Shown here piece by piece: positions 48,394-60,282 of a stretch of DNA of 64,000 nt. Location of the stretch: NCBI GenBank assembly GCA_014925825.1, contig JACGCK010000156.1, positions 42,398 through 106,397 of the forward strand. Direction: 5' to 3'. Below the pieces are notes generated by a model, which did no database searches, had not been told where the DNA came from, and worked only from the letters and a program-made list of their open reading frames with translations. How positions within the stretch are numbered: position 1 is the first letter of the stretch; the number at the start of each line of letters is the position of its first letter. The position numbers were made by a program, and so were the translations under genes. Source of the DNA: Pholiota molesta (taxonomy: Eukaryota > Basidiomycota > Agaricomycetes > Agaricales > Strophariaceae).

Positions 48394-50690
48394 CATGCCT
48401 CCCCGTGGTAAATCTAGTTCGGCTCCCAGCAAGGCCCATCCCAGCAAAGATAAGCCTCCAGGCAAACCGGCCGACCTAGAAAAATAAGGCATAGTGAAGA
48501 CGAAGACGACAAGTATGTTTGGCTTTTACCTAATCGGCTTGGCTGTTAATAATTTTCATTTTGTTATAGCACTCCAGCAGTACGCCATGTGTCACACAAA
48601 TTGGTGCCCAAGTATGTATTTATAATTCTGTTTATTGAGTTCTAATATTTATTGTTGCCTTTATTATAGAAGTCCTGGTCAGAGTTTGTTTTTTTTTTTT
48701 GTTATTTTTTTAAATCTTATTCTAATATTGGCATTTTTCTCTGTCAGGGTACTTGAGGTTTCCGATTCAGATTCTGAACCCAATAAGATTGCATCCAAGA
48801 GCAAGAGATTCATAGAGGATGAAGCTGAAGAAGAAGACGAGGATGAGGATGAGGATGACCAGTATGTTTCTTGTTATCTTGTCAAGGTATTGAGCTCATT
48901 GTATATCAAAAGGTTGGAGCCGGATGACTCGTAGGTTATTTTTTGCCAGTTTGGTATCTCAAGATTAACTATTATTTTACAGTATGTATCCTGAACAAGC
49001 AACACCGTCCCGTGTGATGGTTCAGAATCCATCTACTCCCCGTACTCCACCTTTGAGTACGCGCCGTAATGCCAGGTAAGTGGTACAAATGACATAGGAT
49101 TACTCTGTCTTATTCAATATTTGGTATAGGACATTTACAGAGCGTGATAGTCCGGATAATCCTTTGGCTTCTGGCTTCCAATTCAAGTCCCCGTGCGTAT
49201 TGTACTTATTTAAAAGGATAGTGGCATACACTTATTTTGTTATAGAACCAAGCGTCCTAAAGAAGATGTATATGCGTCTCCAATGGTTCCCAGCTCCAAG
49301 AAGGGTTTCCCTCAAAGGTATGATTTGATAATTGTAACTTGTACTATATTCTGATTGTATATTTAGCCAGCAGAAGAAGGCTAATCCCAAGGCTTTAGCT
49401 ATCGATGAGGATCTCACATTTGATGATATTTCTGATCCAGACGATATTAGTGCTTTGGATAAGCCTGCTAATGCTACTGGTGATGTTTATCAAGAAGACT
49501 TAACATCATTAACTGTAAAGTTAGTCCCTTTATATTTTGATTTAATTTATTCTTTGGTATATTTACTTCTATTTAGAAAGTTACCGGCCACTTGTGAGGT
49601 TGCAAATCCTACCAATCAAGACTCTTACTTGTCCAATGGGGGATACTACAACTCTCTTCCTAATTTACAGTATGTGATTATTCTTCAAGTTTACTAATTA
49701 TTAATTTTTATATGTAGGTTGGGTACATTGCTTCCTTTAAAGGATTCGCCGGCAGTGGGACTGGTGATGTTTACCCATTGGCGTAAACAAATTAAAGGAC
49801 TCAAAGTCAAGTACGTCAAAATATTAATTGCAAATTACTTTGGTATACTTATATTCAATTAGGCCGGCTTTGGAGGCTATTATTTTCACTGAGGATGACA
49901 ATTATGTCAATCCATCCCGTGTTTCTCCCTTGCAACTTATTGGGAGGTCTCTTGGATCTTTCAACCAACGGTTTGAAGTAACAGTCAATCACCGAGACAC
50001 TGCCCTTTTCTTGTCTCCTGTCATGGTGGTTGATTCTTATCTTCGGAGCTTCAATCCCAAATTGCAGTATTCTGGCCATTATCTCACTGGTATTTATCAT
50101 TCTGAGGAATGGGCACGTTATGGCGCACTTCTTTGTATGTTGGCACATCAGCCTTTGATGAAGATACAGATGTGGAAAGATGCTGTGTCTTTCACAACAA
50201 AGGCTATTGGGGATCCAAGTGAGATTCTCTTACTGTCTCCTTTCTATTTTTCTAATTGGATTTAATTGGATTTAGAGCGTGAGGATTTTACAGGTCCTGG
50301 CTATACGGTTCCAGGACTTCTTAATCCAGCATCCAGCCCTTCCAAGCTTAGCAGCTCCCAATCCGAGAATGGCAGTAAAGCAAAGAGCAATAGTCGGGTG
50401 TATCCCCATTGGCTGCCATAGATCCCAGTAAGTTTATTAGTTTTATACTTATAACTAATCTAATCTCTTTTTTAGTTCTTGTCTACAATGCGTCCGGCAA
50501 GAACTTTGAGTATTCGGCAGAGACTTTCAATAATTTGTCCAGTCAATTCCCTATTTATGATGGCGAGGTTCCTTATGGTTCTCTTGCTGTTATTTGTTAT
50601 TCTTGTCATATTTTCAAGAATGGTGCTGAATGGCGTGTTACGAATTACGCTCAGTGGGTGTTGTTGCTTGGCGTCCCAGAAAATAGGTAG
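48394..50690 (+). pseudogene. intron-rich acidic protein gene of element A, frameshifted
   Basis: At least ten short exons separated by ~50-nt introns (GTATGT/GTAAGT donors, TATAG/TTTAG acceptors) can be followed from MPPRGKSSSAPSK at 48394. They run through an acidic exon (EAEEEDEDEDEDD, 48749-48858), TPSRVMVQNPSTPRTPP, KKGFPQ and DDISDPDDISALD to a large exon at 49862-50219 and a final exon at ~50477-50690. Breaks are a frameshift in exon 1 (the PPRKIRHSEDEDD-like continuation is +1) and a slip at a CCCC run near 50408 that brings a TAG. The large exon is rich in aromatic and beta-strand-like residues. No domain is recognised. The gene starts divergently from the minus-strand gene at 48015. 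Confidence 0.5.
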
Positions 50691-50903
50691 TGATTGTATA
50701 GAGCCCCCGAATTTTATTGATTAAATTGTTTGGACATTGAATGTCTTCTTTGAGAAAGACAATCTTCTACAAGGTTTTAATTATCAACTGAACAATCTGG
50801 TGAGGGATTTGCAATGCGCTTTTCTTGAATTTATCAATATATATTCACAATTTCCCAAGTACATTTGCAGCTAGTCATGGAAAATACAGATTGCCGGGCA
50901 TCA

Positions 50904-51241
50904 ACTTACAGACATCATTGCCAGTAACAAGCTTCTGACACCGGCTAGTAATGCAAACTGCTCCTTGTTCTTGTTGCTCTTTTCCAGTGCGTCCAGTATA
51001 GCGTTGATGTGCTGGACTGCTTCGCTGTTTTTAGAGTTGTCCGGTGTTGTGGAAATGCAGGCGGATTCACCGGTTATTTGAAGCGCGCTTAGCAAAGCAC
51101 GGATTTGCATAGTGTCATTGGTTTCTTCACAGTTATCTGGCTGAGTTGTGATAAATGCAGGTGTGTCTGGCGTCTGACGACCAGAAAAGGTGGAGAAGTG
51201 TTTAGTCGGCTCTAGTGCCCAAGACCTCTCGTCCGCACCCT
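50904..51241 (-). CDS. coding exon of an unidentified protein (partial)
   Basis: A continuous frame follows a TTCCAG acceptor at 51242 and reads GADERSWALEPTKHFSTF..., then ALLSALQITGESACI and QHINAILDALEKSNKNKEQF, ending in a stop at 50904. The second half is predicted helical and could be a short coiled coil. No upstream exon could be joined in phase with confidence. It is the last coding block of the minus-strand cluster. Confidence 0.45.
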
Positions 51242-51723
51242 GGAAGGATGGAAAGTGTTAGATCTAAATTTCAGATAAAGTCATCGGAAACGTACCGTTT
51301 GACCCGCTTATTCTAAGCCTGGGTCCTGCCCTTGAACCCTTTGTATTGACGCTTCTTCTTTGTGTTGATACATGGATGAAAACGTGGATATGTATGTTTA
51401 TGAGCGGCCGTTTTCAATGGTTACCGACGTGGTTTTCAACAGAGGTTGCATCTGTGATAAGCTGTGGCTTTGTATTTTGGTACGTCATGATGCACCGCCA
51501 TGAAATGTACCTGCTTGCGCTAAAGGCTTGGAATTTTAATAGCGTATTAATTTAGTGAATTAGAGTCATTCTATGTTCATGTAATTGCGCTGTTTCTACT
51601 GGAATAGTAATGATATGTGTACAATCATACATTTTATTGAAGTGGCGATCATCACCGCGTAGCAAGATGGATAGAGTAGAGAGGAAGTTAGGACATAGAT
51701 GATGTACATTAGATTGTCGAATA
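51242..51723. other. no supported gene
   Basis: Short frames only. The segment separates the partial exon at 50904 from the 601-aa gene, and includes the 3' region of the latter. Confidence 0.35.
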
Positions 51724-53591
51724 TTAAATGGCGCTTCTGATAAGTCCTTCATCAATCGCTATGAAGAACGTGGACATTGCTTTTTCGGCCAATATACCGT
51801 CGAGGGAAATGAACTCTTGCAGTGGTTGTGTCGTGAGGGCAGTCATCCACTGAATTACCATTCGTAACGCGGATTCACATTCCTCCGTGCTGGGATTTGA
51901 GTGGTTGTATTTCTTTTCTCCTGTTAAGTAGAGTATCGCATTGGTGGACATCTTATCGAGCATTGGGATCCATTTAGCAATGCTGTGACAGTCGGGCATT
52001 GGATGAACCGATGTACTATAGGTGAGGTCGGCAGCGAGTTGGTAAGCGCCTATAGATCCTAGATGTGGAAATGGTCTCGAAGTCGGGCGAATGAAGAATT
52101 CGATGGTGTCGTCAAAAGTGTGATTCGTCGATTGGCAGTATTCAATCCAGGGTAACGTGTTCATGGAATCCGGCAATGTGGTAAGAGAATCCCAGTAAGT
52201 TTCTGCTTTTCTCCTCTGCGTCCAGGATCTGAGGATCCGTACGCTGATGTGTTGCAATAATAACTCTCGTCCTCGAATTGAGCCGTCAGTTGTTTCCATT
52301 GGTCAATGTGTAAGAACGTGGCCTTCTCTGACATGGCAAATGGGGTGCGATAGGAGATCGCTCGCCAAATTATCGCACTGAATATACCAGGGATTGTTAA
52401 AATGACATTTTCGTTGAACGGACCATCGGGACCCTTCATTCGTTCTCGTGACGGCGTGTGCTCTCGGAATGGTGAGTATCGTTCTGGATCGTTTATTTGC
52501 GCTTGCTGGAGTTCACTTGGCTTATTCACATAACCGAAGCGGACTGCTAAGGATTGGTTGTAAAACTTTCTGAAAAGAAGTTGTCGGGCGGCCAGGATGG
52601 CATCTACTGCCTTATAGAGAGAGTATCTGGTCCGCCGCGGGTCATCTGGACCTAGAGGTTCAGTAGGCGGCGACTCTGTATCGGGAGTCATCGCCTGTTT
52701 GAGGGTGTCATACATGTGTTGCAAGACCGTGATGGCCTCTGTGGAACCCGCTAGCGGATGCGCTTCCAGTGCTGTTTCAAACGGTTTAATGTTGTTCCGA
52801 AGCGGTCTGAGCTTTCGATAGTGGCGTTGCAACAGTTGATGTTTCGAGCCGCACCGAAATACCCTCCACGTGGAGTGCAAAACAAGTATTTGCTTTCCAA
52901 AGGATTTAACAAGGGCATCGATGATCCAAGTTCTCCACCTGTCTTCGTGGTTGGTAAATTTGAACCAGACGGACATTATTTCCTGGACGATCGTTATGCT
53001 TTCCGCACGAATGTCTTCGGTGCACTGACTGTATCTCGGTTTCCGCTTAATGAATGCGAAGCGGGTGGGTTCAACGTCGACGATGTTATAACGAGTCGGG
53101 CTGAAAGTCTGATGCTCCCGTTGATGGAGGACCATGTCGTATACGTCGCGGACAACAGGAGTAACCCATTCGTCGGTCATGGCGTTGACTTGTTGATCCA
53201 TAACAAGTTTGATTTCCTGTACCAGAGTTTTGTCCATCCAGTCACTGATCAGTAGATGTGCAGTCATAATATCAATTCGACGCGAGCGTGTTTCGATGTC
53301 GACTTTCGTTTGTCTAATATCGAGTTGACATGCCGTTCGCGATAGGTTGACTAATTCATTAATGCGCCGTTTGGATTGGACATCCTTTGTGGACGACAAT
53401 TCCTTTATATTGCCAACTGACAATGTCGTGTCATGGGTGTTAGTTGACGGTGTCGATTGGCTTTGGACGTGGCCCGATTTAAGGGCATCCTGAAAGGCAT
53501 GATAGCAAGTCAGGATGTCGTCTTCTAATTCGGATTTTTCTTTAATGATAGACTCTATGTTGAACTGATTGAGAATAGGAAATTCTACCAT
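51724..53591 (-). CDS. 601-aa protein of unknown function
   Basis: Two exons, 53591-52265 and 52202-51724, join in phase with a GTTATT donor and GCAG acceptor (62-nt intron), giving a complete 601-aa protein with a clear ATG. The N-terminal 150 residues are helical and charged (KEKSELEDDILTCYHAFQDA). The middle has WFKFTNHEDRWRTWIIDAL and RYSLYKAVDAILAARQLLF, and the C-terminal third is helical with HSIAKWIPMLDKM and ECESALRMVIQWMTAL. I see no catalytic motif, zinc cluster or membrane segment. The intact frame over 1.8 kb among decayed elements suggests recent activity or selection. It is the next gene after the dioxygenase in the same direction. Confidence 0.7.
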
Positions 53592-53749
53592 TATAATTAG
53601 TCTATTATTCTGTATAAACGCAGAACTTAAAATTGCATACCTTCACGGGCAGCTTTTATTCTCTGGTGGACCATTGGTGGTAACAATACAAACACCTCGT
53701 CTATCATATCATCAGCTATTCAGTTTTGTCTTTGTTCATTCGATAAACA

Positions 53750-56700
53750 CTAACTGATAATGCCACACGACGGCGTCAAAGCGTTTTTTTCAGACGTGGA
53801 ATCTTGCGGTGCTGGCGCTGTATGTGCATTCTCTATTAGTAGAGGGTCAGTCATTATTATTTCCGGATACCTACCAATCACGCGGAACTGCTTGTTGTCG
53901 TCTACATATCAGGACATGCAATCATAAGTCAAAGGATCGGGTGCGATGATGCTTGTGAAAACGTACTAGCATTAGACTCGTCGCCGTGTGGCTTTTGAGT
54001 GGGTTTATTAGATTTATCGTCTACATGACAGGACACAATCGTTATTCAAAGGTTCGGGTGGGAGGATGTTTGAGAATAGGTACCGGGCTTAGGCTTATTG
54101 CCGTTTTGTTTTTGAGTTCCTTTACTAGACTTATTGTCTACATATCAGGACACCTCATTAGTCAAAGGATCGGATGCGATTATGTTTGTGAATACGGACC
54201 AGCCTTAGGCGCATTCCCTTGTCGCTTTTGAGTGTCTTTACTAGACTTATCGCCTACAGAATGTACCAGGCAATCATTAGTCAGAGGTTCCAGTGCGAAG
54301 AAATTCGCAAATACGTACCAGTCTTAGGCCCACTGCGGGGTCGTTTTTGAGGACCTTGACTAGGCTCGGTCTTGGGACAACGGCCCGGCTTTCCAGAAGC
54401 AGATTCTTTCTTAGATTTCTTTATAGGCATTTCTGGTTTCTCCGGGTCACTCTCGCGAGGTCGTTTTGTAGTATTGAAAGTCTGTGGCTCTACGTTTTTA
54501 TTTTCTGTTGCGCATTGCGTCTGTTGAGTGGATTGACGTGTGCGTCTGGTACCGGGTTCCATTGTCTGGTCGGCAGATTTCTTGGGAACAAAGTCTGCGT
54601 CGCCTATATCGTCATCTTCATTATCCCCCGGTATGCTTTGTGATGTGGGTCTGATTCCCGGGAATGCTACCTGGTTGAAAAATTCGTTAGGAACAAAGTC
54701 TTCTTCGCCTTTGTCATCGTGGTCTGGGATTGCATCCGTGCCTCCCGGTTTGGCAGTCACTACTCTGAATCTCTTGGACGCATATTTGTCCTCGTACTCC
54801 CGTTGTTCGTAGGACAGATCGAGATCCAGAACAGGCGTACTTCTCTCGTCGACTTCTGACTTCAGGTCCTTTATATCTTCATCGGATAAAGGATGGACCT
54901 TTTGACTGACGACACACTGCGGAATGGATCTTGCCATTCTATCTTGATGGTTATCCAGTTCGCGTATTATCTCCTCCCTGAACGGTGTCTGACTGACAAG
55001 GTCCTCGATGTGTTCTCCGGGCTGATACAGACTACGATCTGCATTCTTCTTTCTGAACCCTGGGGCATCAATCCACGGGCCAACCGTTGTACGACCGTTT
55101 GGTAGCTTAGAGCTTATGGAAGACAGAAATGTGTCTGAATTGACCTGTGCCTCATAGTGATCGGGAAGTTGTTCGATAATGAAGTTCGTTAGTAAGAGTA
55201 ATTCCTTTGCGACAAAATCGACATGAAGATCCTGGCTGGTCATTGAGGCACCTTCACGTGTGTAGGTTGCCACGTTTTGGTTGTTGTGGACGTTTGTGAA
55301 GAGTCTACGTTGCGTTATTAAACCTTTTTACTAACGGCGCGAACGACATGGCTTACTCAGGAAACCGCATCTCCGGTATGATGTTGATAGCACCATGTTT
55401 CATAGAACCAGACGCGAGAGGGAGAACGGCTTCACCATCCAGTGTTAATCGCTGAGGGTAGTTTACCAAAACCATTCTTGTTTCCCATTTCTCTCTCTCT
55501 CTTCCTTTCGGAGGCAACGGTGCAGATCCACCGTGAAAGTGGAGTCCAGAAAAATTGAGTCCATGGAATGCGGCCAGGTCTGCAAATACCCATGCAAGAA
55601 GAAAAAACATTTCGCCCGCACTATAATCCTGTGGAATATCTGGGCAGGAAAAAGTGTTGGTAAAGCATCCTGGATGGTCCAACGCGTCGATGTGGACACC
55701 GCCGGCACGACCAATGGAAGTCATGTCGCCAGCTGTTATGTTTAGTTCAAGTAGCTTGTAACTCTGAATATAGAGTATACACACCCTCATCGTGATTTTG
55801 GGCAGCTGCTATATTCAGTTGCACAGTGGAACAACCTGGGACAGACGTTGTACCACAACGGAAGTGGTTGGTAATGCTTGATCTTCGTTCCAACATTTCC
55901 ACATCATTCGATGGACCAGCGTTGATTGAAGCTGCCGCTGCTTCACTGGTTGACTATATTATGGGTACTGCTCGTAAGTTAATTCATTGGCTCAAAAATG
56001 GGCGACTCACACTGAGCAACTGATACCTGGTTTCAAGGTTCTCATCCCATTCTTGGTTCACATCCCCACCTTCGTTGACCGAGCAGGAGCGACGATCTTG
56101 GGTTGATTCTGCCTCGAGGTACCGAGTGTTTGTGACCGATTTTTACCGGTTGCCCGATGAGACCTTTCGATTTCAACGCCTCCCGAAAAAGTGCCATCTG
56201 CATGCAACCGACTTTTCTTATCGGATCGTGATTCTCTATCGCCCATTGTTTGATCGCGTGCGTTTAAGACGTTGGTGAGAGATTCAACTCTTGTTCTGAT
56301 AACGAACTTAGTTGGTGGTATAGAAGCGGACAAAATGCGTACATTGTGCTTGCCCACACTTTAATGACGTCTTCAGTAGGACGGCGAGCGTCTTGATTTA
56401 TTCGAGTACATGCCGCGAACAAGTAATCCCCAGGCTCCATTCTGAAATACCCTTGAAAGTCGTAATAGTGTAAGCATTTATTTTAATCATTTTTTCAAAT
56501 AGCGGTGGCATTTACCTTCGTTTACCAACTCATCAGAGGTTTTACCGTGTGGTATTTCGAGACTTTTTTCGTATTCCAATGTTTTTTTCATGCCCGTCAG
56601 AGAGGAGTCATAAAAATAAACGAATGCCCGTTTTCCCGAAGGCGGAAGTTGTGGGTGGTTGAACGCTTCTACAGGATCGGGGCATGCGACGGTCGTCCAG

Positions 56701-56806
56701 GAATCGAAATGGCTTCCTCGTAGTATTCAAGAGTTGCGTCAGGAGAGGCCGACTTCGAATATGTCGTGCTAGCGTCTGGAGAGTATGAAGATGTAGGTGT
56801 CAACAT
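53750..56806 (-). CDS. putative TET/JBP-like 2-oxoglutarate/Fe(II) dioxygenase
   Basis: Phase-consistent exons are (..)-56011, 55953-55785, 55732-55357, 55304-54319, 54253-54200, 54137-54084, 54020-53967 and 53901-53750, ending in a TAG. Upstream exons from a possible ATG at 56806 are followed only in part, and a frame slip near 56690 is possible. Exon 55732-55357 holds HID (HxD iron ligands), about 50 residues later LHFHGG (distal His), then TRMVLVNYP with the Arg expected to hold 2-oxoglutarate. The order and the GxHID...HGG..P..R layout resemble fungal TET/JBP proteins, which oxidise 5-methylcytosine or thymine and are linked to mobile elements in basidiomycetes. Downstream is a basic Lys/Pro-rich tail encoded partly by tandem exons. 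The assignment is inference from motif order. Confidence 0.55.
53967..54253 (-). repeat. tandem array of three 54-nt exons with their introns
   Basis: Exons 54253-54200, 54137-54084 and 54020-53967 are each exactly 54 nt. They are flanked by related introns of 62-66 nt (GTACGT/GTCCGT-type donors, CTGATATGTAG-type acceptors) and encode (G/D)xKSxKxTQKxxGxxxxx modules. The preceding exon end and the following exon start share the same phase, so each module can be added or lost without a frameshift. Confidence 0.8.
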
Positions 56807-56894
56807 TGTTTCTATGTGTAATGTTGAATGGGTGTTGCAGGAAGACGTGGTTGCATATATGAAACCATAGACCGCAACTTGAAATCTGTCGCTC

Positions 56895-56985
56895 AGACAT
56901 GTCTAACAAATATGACGAATAGCCGTACAAAACACCCAACGTTGGGTGTTTTGTACGGCTATACGTCATCTTTAAGACAATGTCT
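56895..56985. repeat. palindromic mini-element, copy 3 (most symmetric)
   Basis: Bases 56912-56940 and 56941-56969 are reverse complements with one mismatch and no spacer. The centre reads CCCAACGTTGGG, and the outer words are AGACATGTCT and AGACAATGTCT. The element sits between the dioxygenase and Spt5-like genes. Confidence 0.85.
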
Positions 56986-57174
56986 CGCCTATGATATGCT
57001 ATATTCAATTTCGCCCTAAGTTTAATGGCGTCAGAATGTTGCGGCGAAAGGTAAAATATAATAAAAAAACGTACCAAGAATGCATCACAGTCCGCCTATT
57101 ATAACATTATAATACAAGGACCTTATCTGTGTCGTATTGCGGTTCTGATACACGGATAATATTATTTGTGAAGA

Positions 57175-59633
57175 CTATTTATACTTCGGAAAGACCTGTG
57201 CAAGATCACTACGGTTAAGGACCGGATCTTTTTCGCCTTTCTTTTTGTTTAAACGCCTCCCTACTGTATAAATGGTCCATTGTTGTTCATCAACACTCTT
57301 CACTTGAAATACTTGTCCCTTCAACTCGCCTACAATGGGTGTGACCGTATCCTTGACACCCTCAGGGCGAAGCCACGAAATTGATTCCAACGGGACATTA
57401 CGGTAACTGGCCAAATCCCTGACCCGTACTGTGGTGCGCTCGATACTTTGGAACTCGAGTATTTTATTTTCTAGTCCTTTTTCAACTAATTTGAATCGTA
57501 TACCAGCAAAGGAAGGGTCTTCCAGCCACGTTGGCGGTCCGGGAGTGCGAGATGATGGGTCCCAATAGTATGTAACTGAACTTGGCTCTGCTGAAAGCTC
57601 CGGTGTTTGTGAGGATGGATTCCATGCTGGTGACATTCCTATTTCTGGGTTCGGGGGCATCGGAGTGTTGCATACATTGAGCGCTGAGTATTGCTGTAGT
57701 TCATCATGGCATGTCGCATTTTGGGTTGTTGATTCTGAACCTCGGTATATGTTTTGCAACAAATAGGTTGATCGTGTGTTCCTGTTATGTATGGCGTCAG
57801 TGTTCTGATGTTAAATACACAACTAAAACTCACAGAAGCAGTAATTGTCCCAGGTGGATTGTGGCGTGTCGGCGCGTCTGATTGTCCAGTTCAATGTCTG
57901 CTGTACCATCTATGCGTATATCCTTGATGATACCTCGACAGCCTTTGTATTCGGAAGGTCCCACCACCATCACGTCCTTGCCGATGTAAACACGATTTTC
58001 ATCTTGCCCACCAACCCAGTTTTGGTCTTTATTACGTGACCGGAGTGTAAGGGTGTTTGCTGGACTGAAGAAACGGGTTTGCGCACACAAAACCGTAAAC
58101 TGGATATAGGAAAGATATGTCAAATGTGGATAGTCTCTTGCATAGTAAATATATATCTCACCTGGGAATTTTGCCGCATGTTGTAAATAGTCATTTCTTC
58201 GTCTGAAATATTCACCACCCATCCTGTAGTTCCTCGGAACTCGCCTGAAACCACCTCGACCTCATCACCAACTACGAAGTGCATTCGGAGTTCATTCAAT
58301 GGGAGTTGGGGGTGTGGTCTTGAGATTCGATAAATACGGATGCCTCCGTGCTCGAGATGTCAATGATGTTTCCAGTTAGTCCTAGATATACTCCAGCAGT
58401 TATCTGTACACGGTCGTGAATCTTAATCTGTCGTTGCGCTATTTCCCGCTCCGTTTGTTGGTACATCGATGGCGTCAGCCATTCAGATTCTCGATACGTC
58501 CGAAGCACTTCATATGTTGGGACAGGATGTTCGTGAGGAGGTTTTGTGGGAACGTCTTCGATATCGGTGATAATGAATCCGTCCGGCGTAAAAACGTGGT
58601 CTTTGTATGTGTAGAATCCATTGCCAATTGCTTCCGTATTGTTTCCAAGAGAGATATGTAGGTCGACCAACTTGCATGGCCTAGCAGACGCTCGTCTTTT
58701 TTTGCCTTCGATTTTAGATAATGCTATTCGGGGTATGATGATGGCAACCAGCCGTGACCTATGAAGCGCGACGAGCGCGATGTCCCCTTCGTATCTTTTC
58801 CACTTGCTCGCGCCTCGTGATATTGTTGTCCACGTCTGCGGGGTATGTGTCCGCTTCGCACTGAAACATATTGCAGCATACTATCCGAAGGAACGCGTTT
58901 CATCCCAGAGGAATGCAACTCTCGAAAAGATTGAGCGAAATTGATGGCGTCGGAATACCTGGGCATCTCTGCGTATATGCGGCCTGGCAAGTCCTTGTGC
59001 GTGTAAATGTATGTCGGCAAGCTGTAAGGCAGAGAGCTTTCCGTAGCTATCTTAACCTTCGAACGTAATGTGTCTTCTTGACCTGGCTAATATCGTGTTG
59101 TTCAGATAGTTCAAAGATGTGATAATTGGTAACGCACAATACATCGGATTTCCCATAGAAAATCTGCAGCCTTCAGTTGTAAGATGACTTCGTCGCTGTA
59201 ACAGTTGTCATCGGTTCGAGGAGCTATTTTCTAGTAATATTGTTGAGGTTGACAGTGTATCATACAATGATAGTAGATCCAGCAAACCTTGCCCCGTAAT
59301 TTAGCGCGTTCAAGTACGCCCTCCCAATCGGTTTCCTTGATGATGGTTGGTCCAGGTGACAAGGTTGAATGTCTTTCGTGGTCCTCCTCGTCATCAGGTT
59401 CGGATTCTGTGATGTTCTAAGATCAATAGGAAAACTCGCGTGTACAGAGGGTTATTACCATTCTCTTGATCGGTCTCGCTCGTGCTATCCTCTCCAGCTA
59501 CAATATCCAGGAACCGCAGCACAGCCTGCAGGATGAAGTTAACTTCGGTGAGGTTTGGGCGGTCAGTACCAACCTTCCCTTTCCCTGTGCGTTGTCGTTT
59601 CCTTGGTCGTGGTGATGTTGGGTATTCGCTCAT
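57175..59633 (-). CDS. Spt5-like protein with NGN, KOW and CTR-like regions
   Basis: A multi-exon gene starts at the ATG 59633 (MSEYPTSPRPRKRQRTG) and ends at the TAG 57175-57177. After an acidic segment (ESEPDDEEDHE) comes a NusG-N-like stretch: WEIRC...GQED, THKDLPGRIYAEM, SFRELHSSGMKRVPSDSML. At least three KOW-type segments follow (IKIHDRVQITAGVYLGLTG; VVGDEVEVVSGEFRGTTGW; GKDVMVVGPSEYKGCRGII), then a C-terminal region with PAWNPSSQTPE and WDPSSRTPGPP repeats like the Spt5 CTR. Genuine Spt5 binds RNA polymerase II with Spt4 and is larger and single-copy. This protein lies in mobile-element surroundings and is probably a diverged, amplified paralogue. Exon joins 59459 and 57840 region were checked; not every junction was resolved. 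Confidence 0.7.
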
Positions 59634-60280
59634 GTCTGTTATTAAGGTATATATATATACTACTACGGTTTATCTAAAAGTATATAAGTATCTAAGTATC
59701 TACGTATTGACAGTGATGGTCGGAAAAAAAACCCAGGCAAAGAAGCCTGAGAAACATAAACACCGCCCGATTTAGGGCAGGTGTGTCATTATGGTGGAGG
59801 GCTCGGACCGCTGCAGTCCTTGTCAAACAGGTACAAACTGTTATATAATCATAGCACATCTGCTATGCTTATATAATACTAGCCATTTCACAGCCACGCC
59901 AATGCCGATGCGATGCAACCACACCCTGGTTAAGTAACCCAAAAGTAACCCACCATGTAACAGCTTCCTGGCATTTAACAGCATTTAACAGGCGTTATAA
60001 TTCTTGCCCATGAATCATGTCATAGGAATCTGTGTCAGCAAATATCACGCACTCCAAGTTGGATCGATGTGATTAATGTGCAGTGTATAGACGCAATTTC
60101 CAAGATACAATAACTTGACACAAAATTTTGGTACTGATGACAAAAAGCTACAAGATACGATTGATATACATTTTTTAAATTGGATTCTGGTACACTAGCG
60201 GAATTCGCAAACGAAGACAACTGAAAGAGACGTTAGCTTTTTTGCGTAGGAAAGCGAGCCCACTCACCAAGAAAATTGGA
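59634..60280. other. upstream region of the Spt5-like gene; no gene seen
   Basis: Contains the hairpin at 59841 and AT-rich sequence with the repeated word ACAGCATTTAACAG near 59980. Likely includes the Spt5-like promoter. Confidence 0.35.
59841..59876. repeat. 16-bp-arm hairpin related to the element-A leader hairpin
   Basis: Arms TTATATAATCATAGCA and TGCTATGCTTATATAA pair with one mismatch around a CATC loop. Size, arm sequence and 4-nt loop match the hairpins at 43825 and 44900, but no other element-A sequence surrounds it. Confidence 0.65.
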
Positions 60281-60282
60281 CT

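Larger units (their letters stand above)
43650..50700 (+). mobile_element. element A, plus-strand copy (edges approximate)
   Basis: The left edge is the GAGTCTTTACGCAGTAAAGTG word at ~43668, shared with the inverted copy ending at ~25850. The element contains a duplicated leader, a nucleotidyltransferase-like gene (+), an intact gene (-) and an acidic-protein gene (+). The right edge was not found; coding similarity ends near 50700. The genes are linked only by position and by the shared first exon in the second copy, so treating the 7 kb as one element is partly inference. Confidence 0.45.

Noticed and set aside
55826..56023. Plus-strand frame MEQPGTDVV...
   Set aside because: The minus strand through this interval splices in phase into the dioxygenase-like gene, so the plus frame is a shadow.
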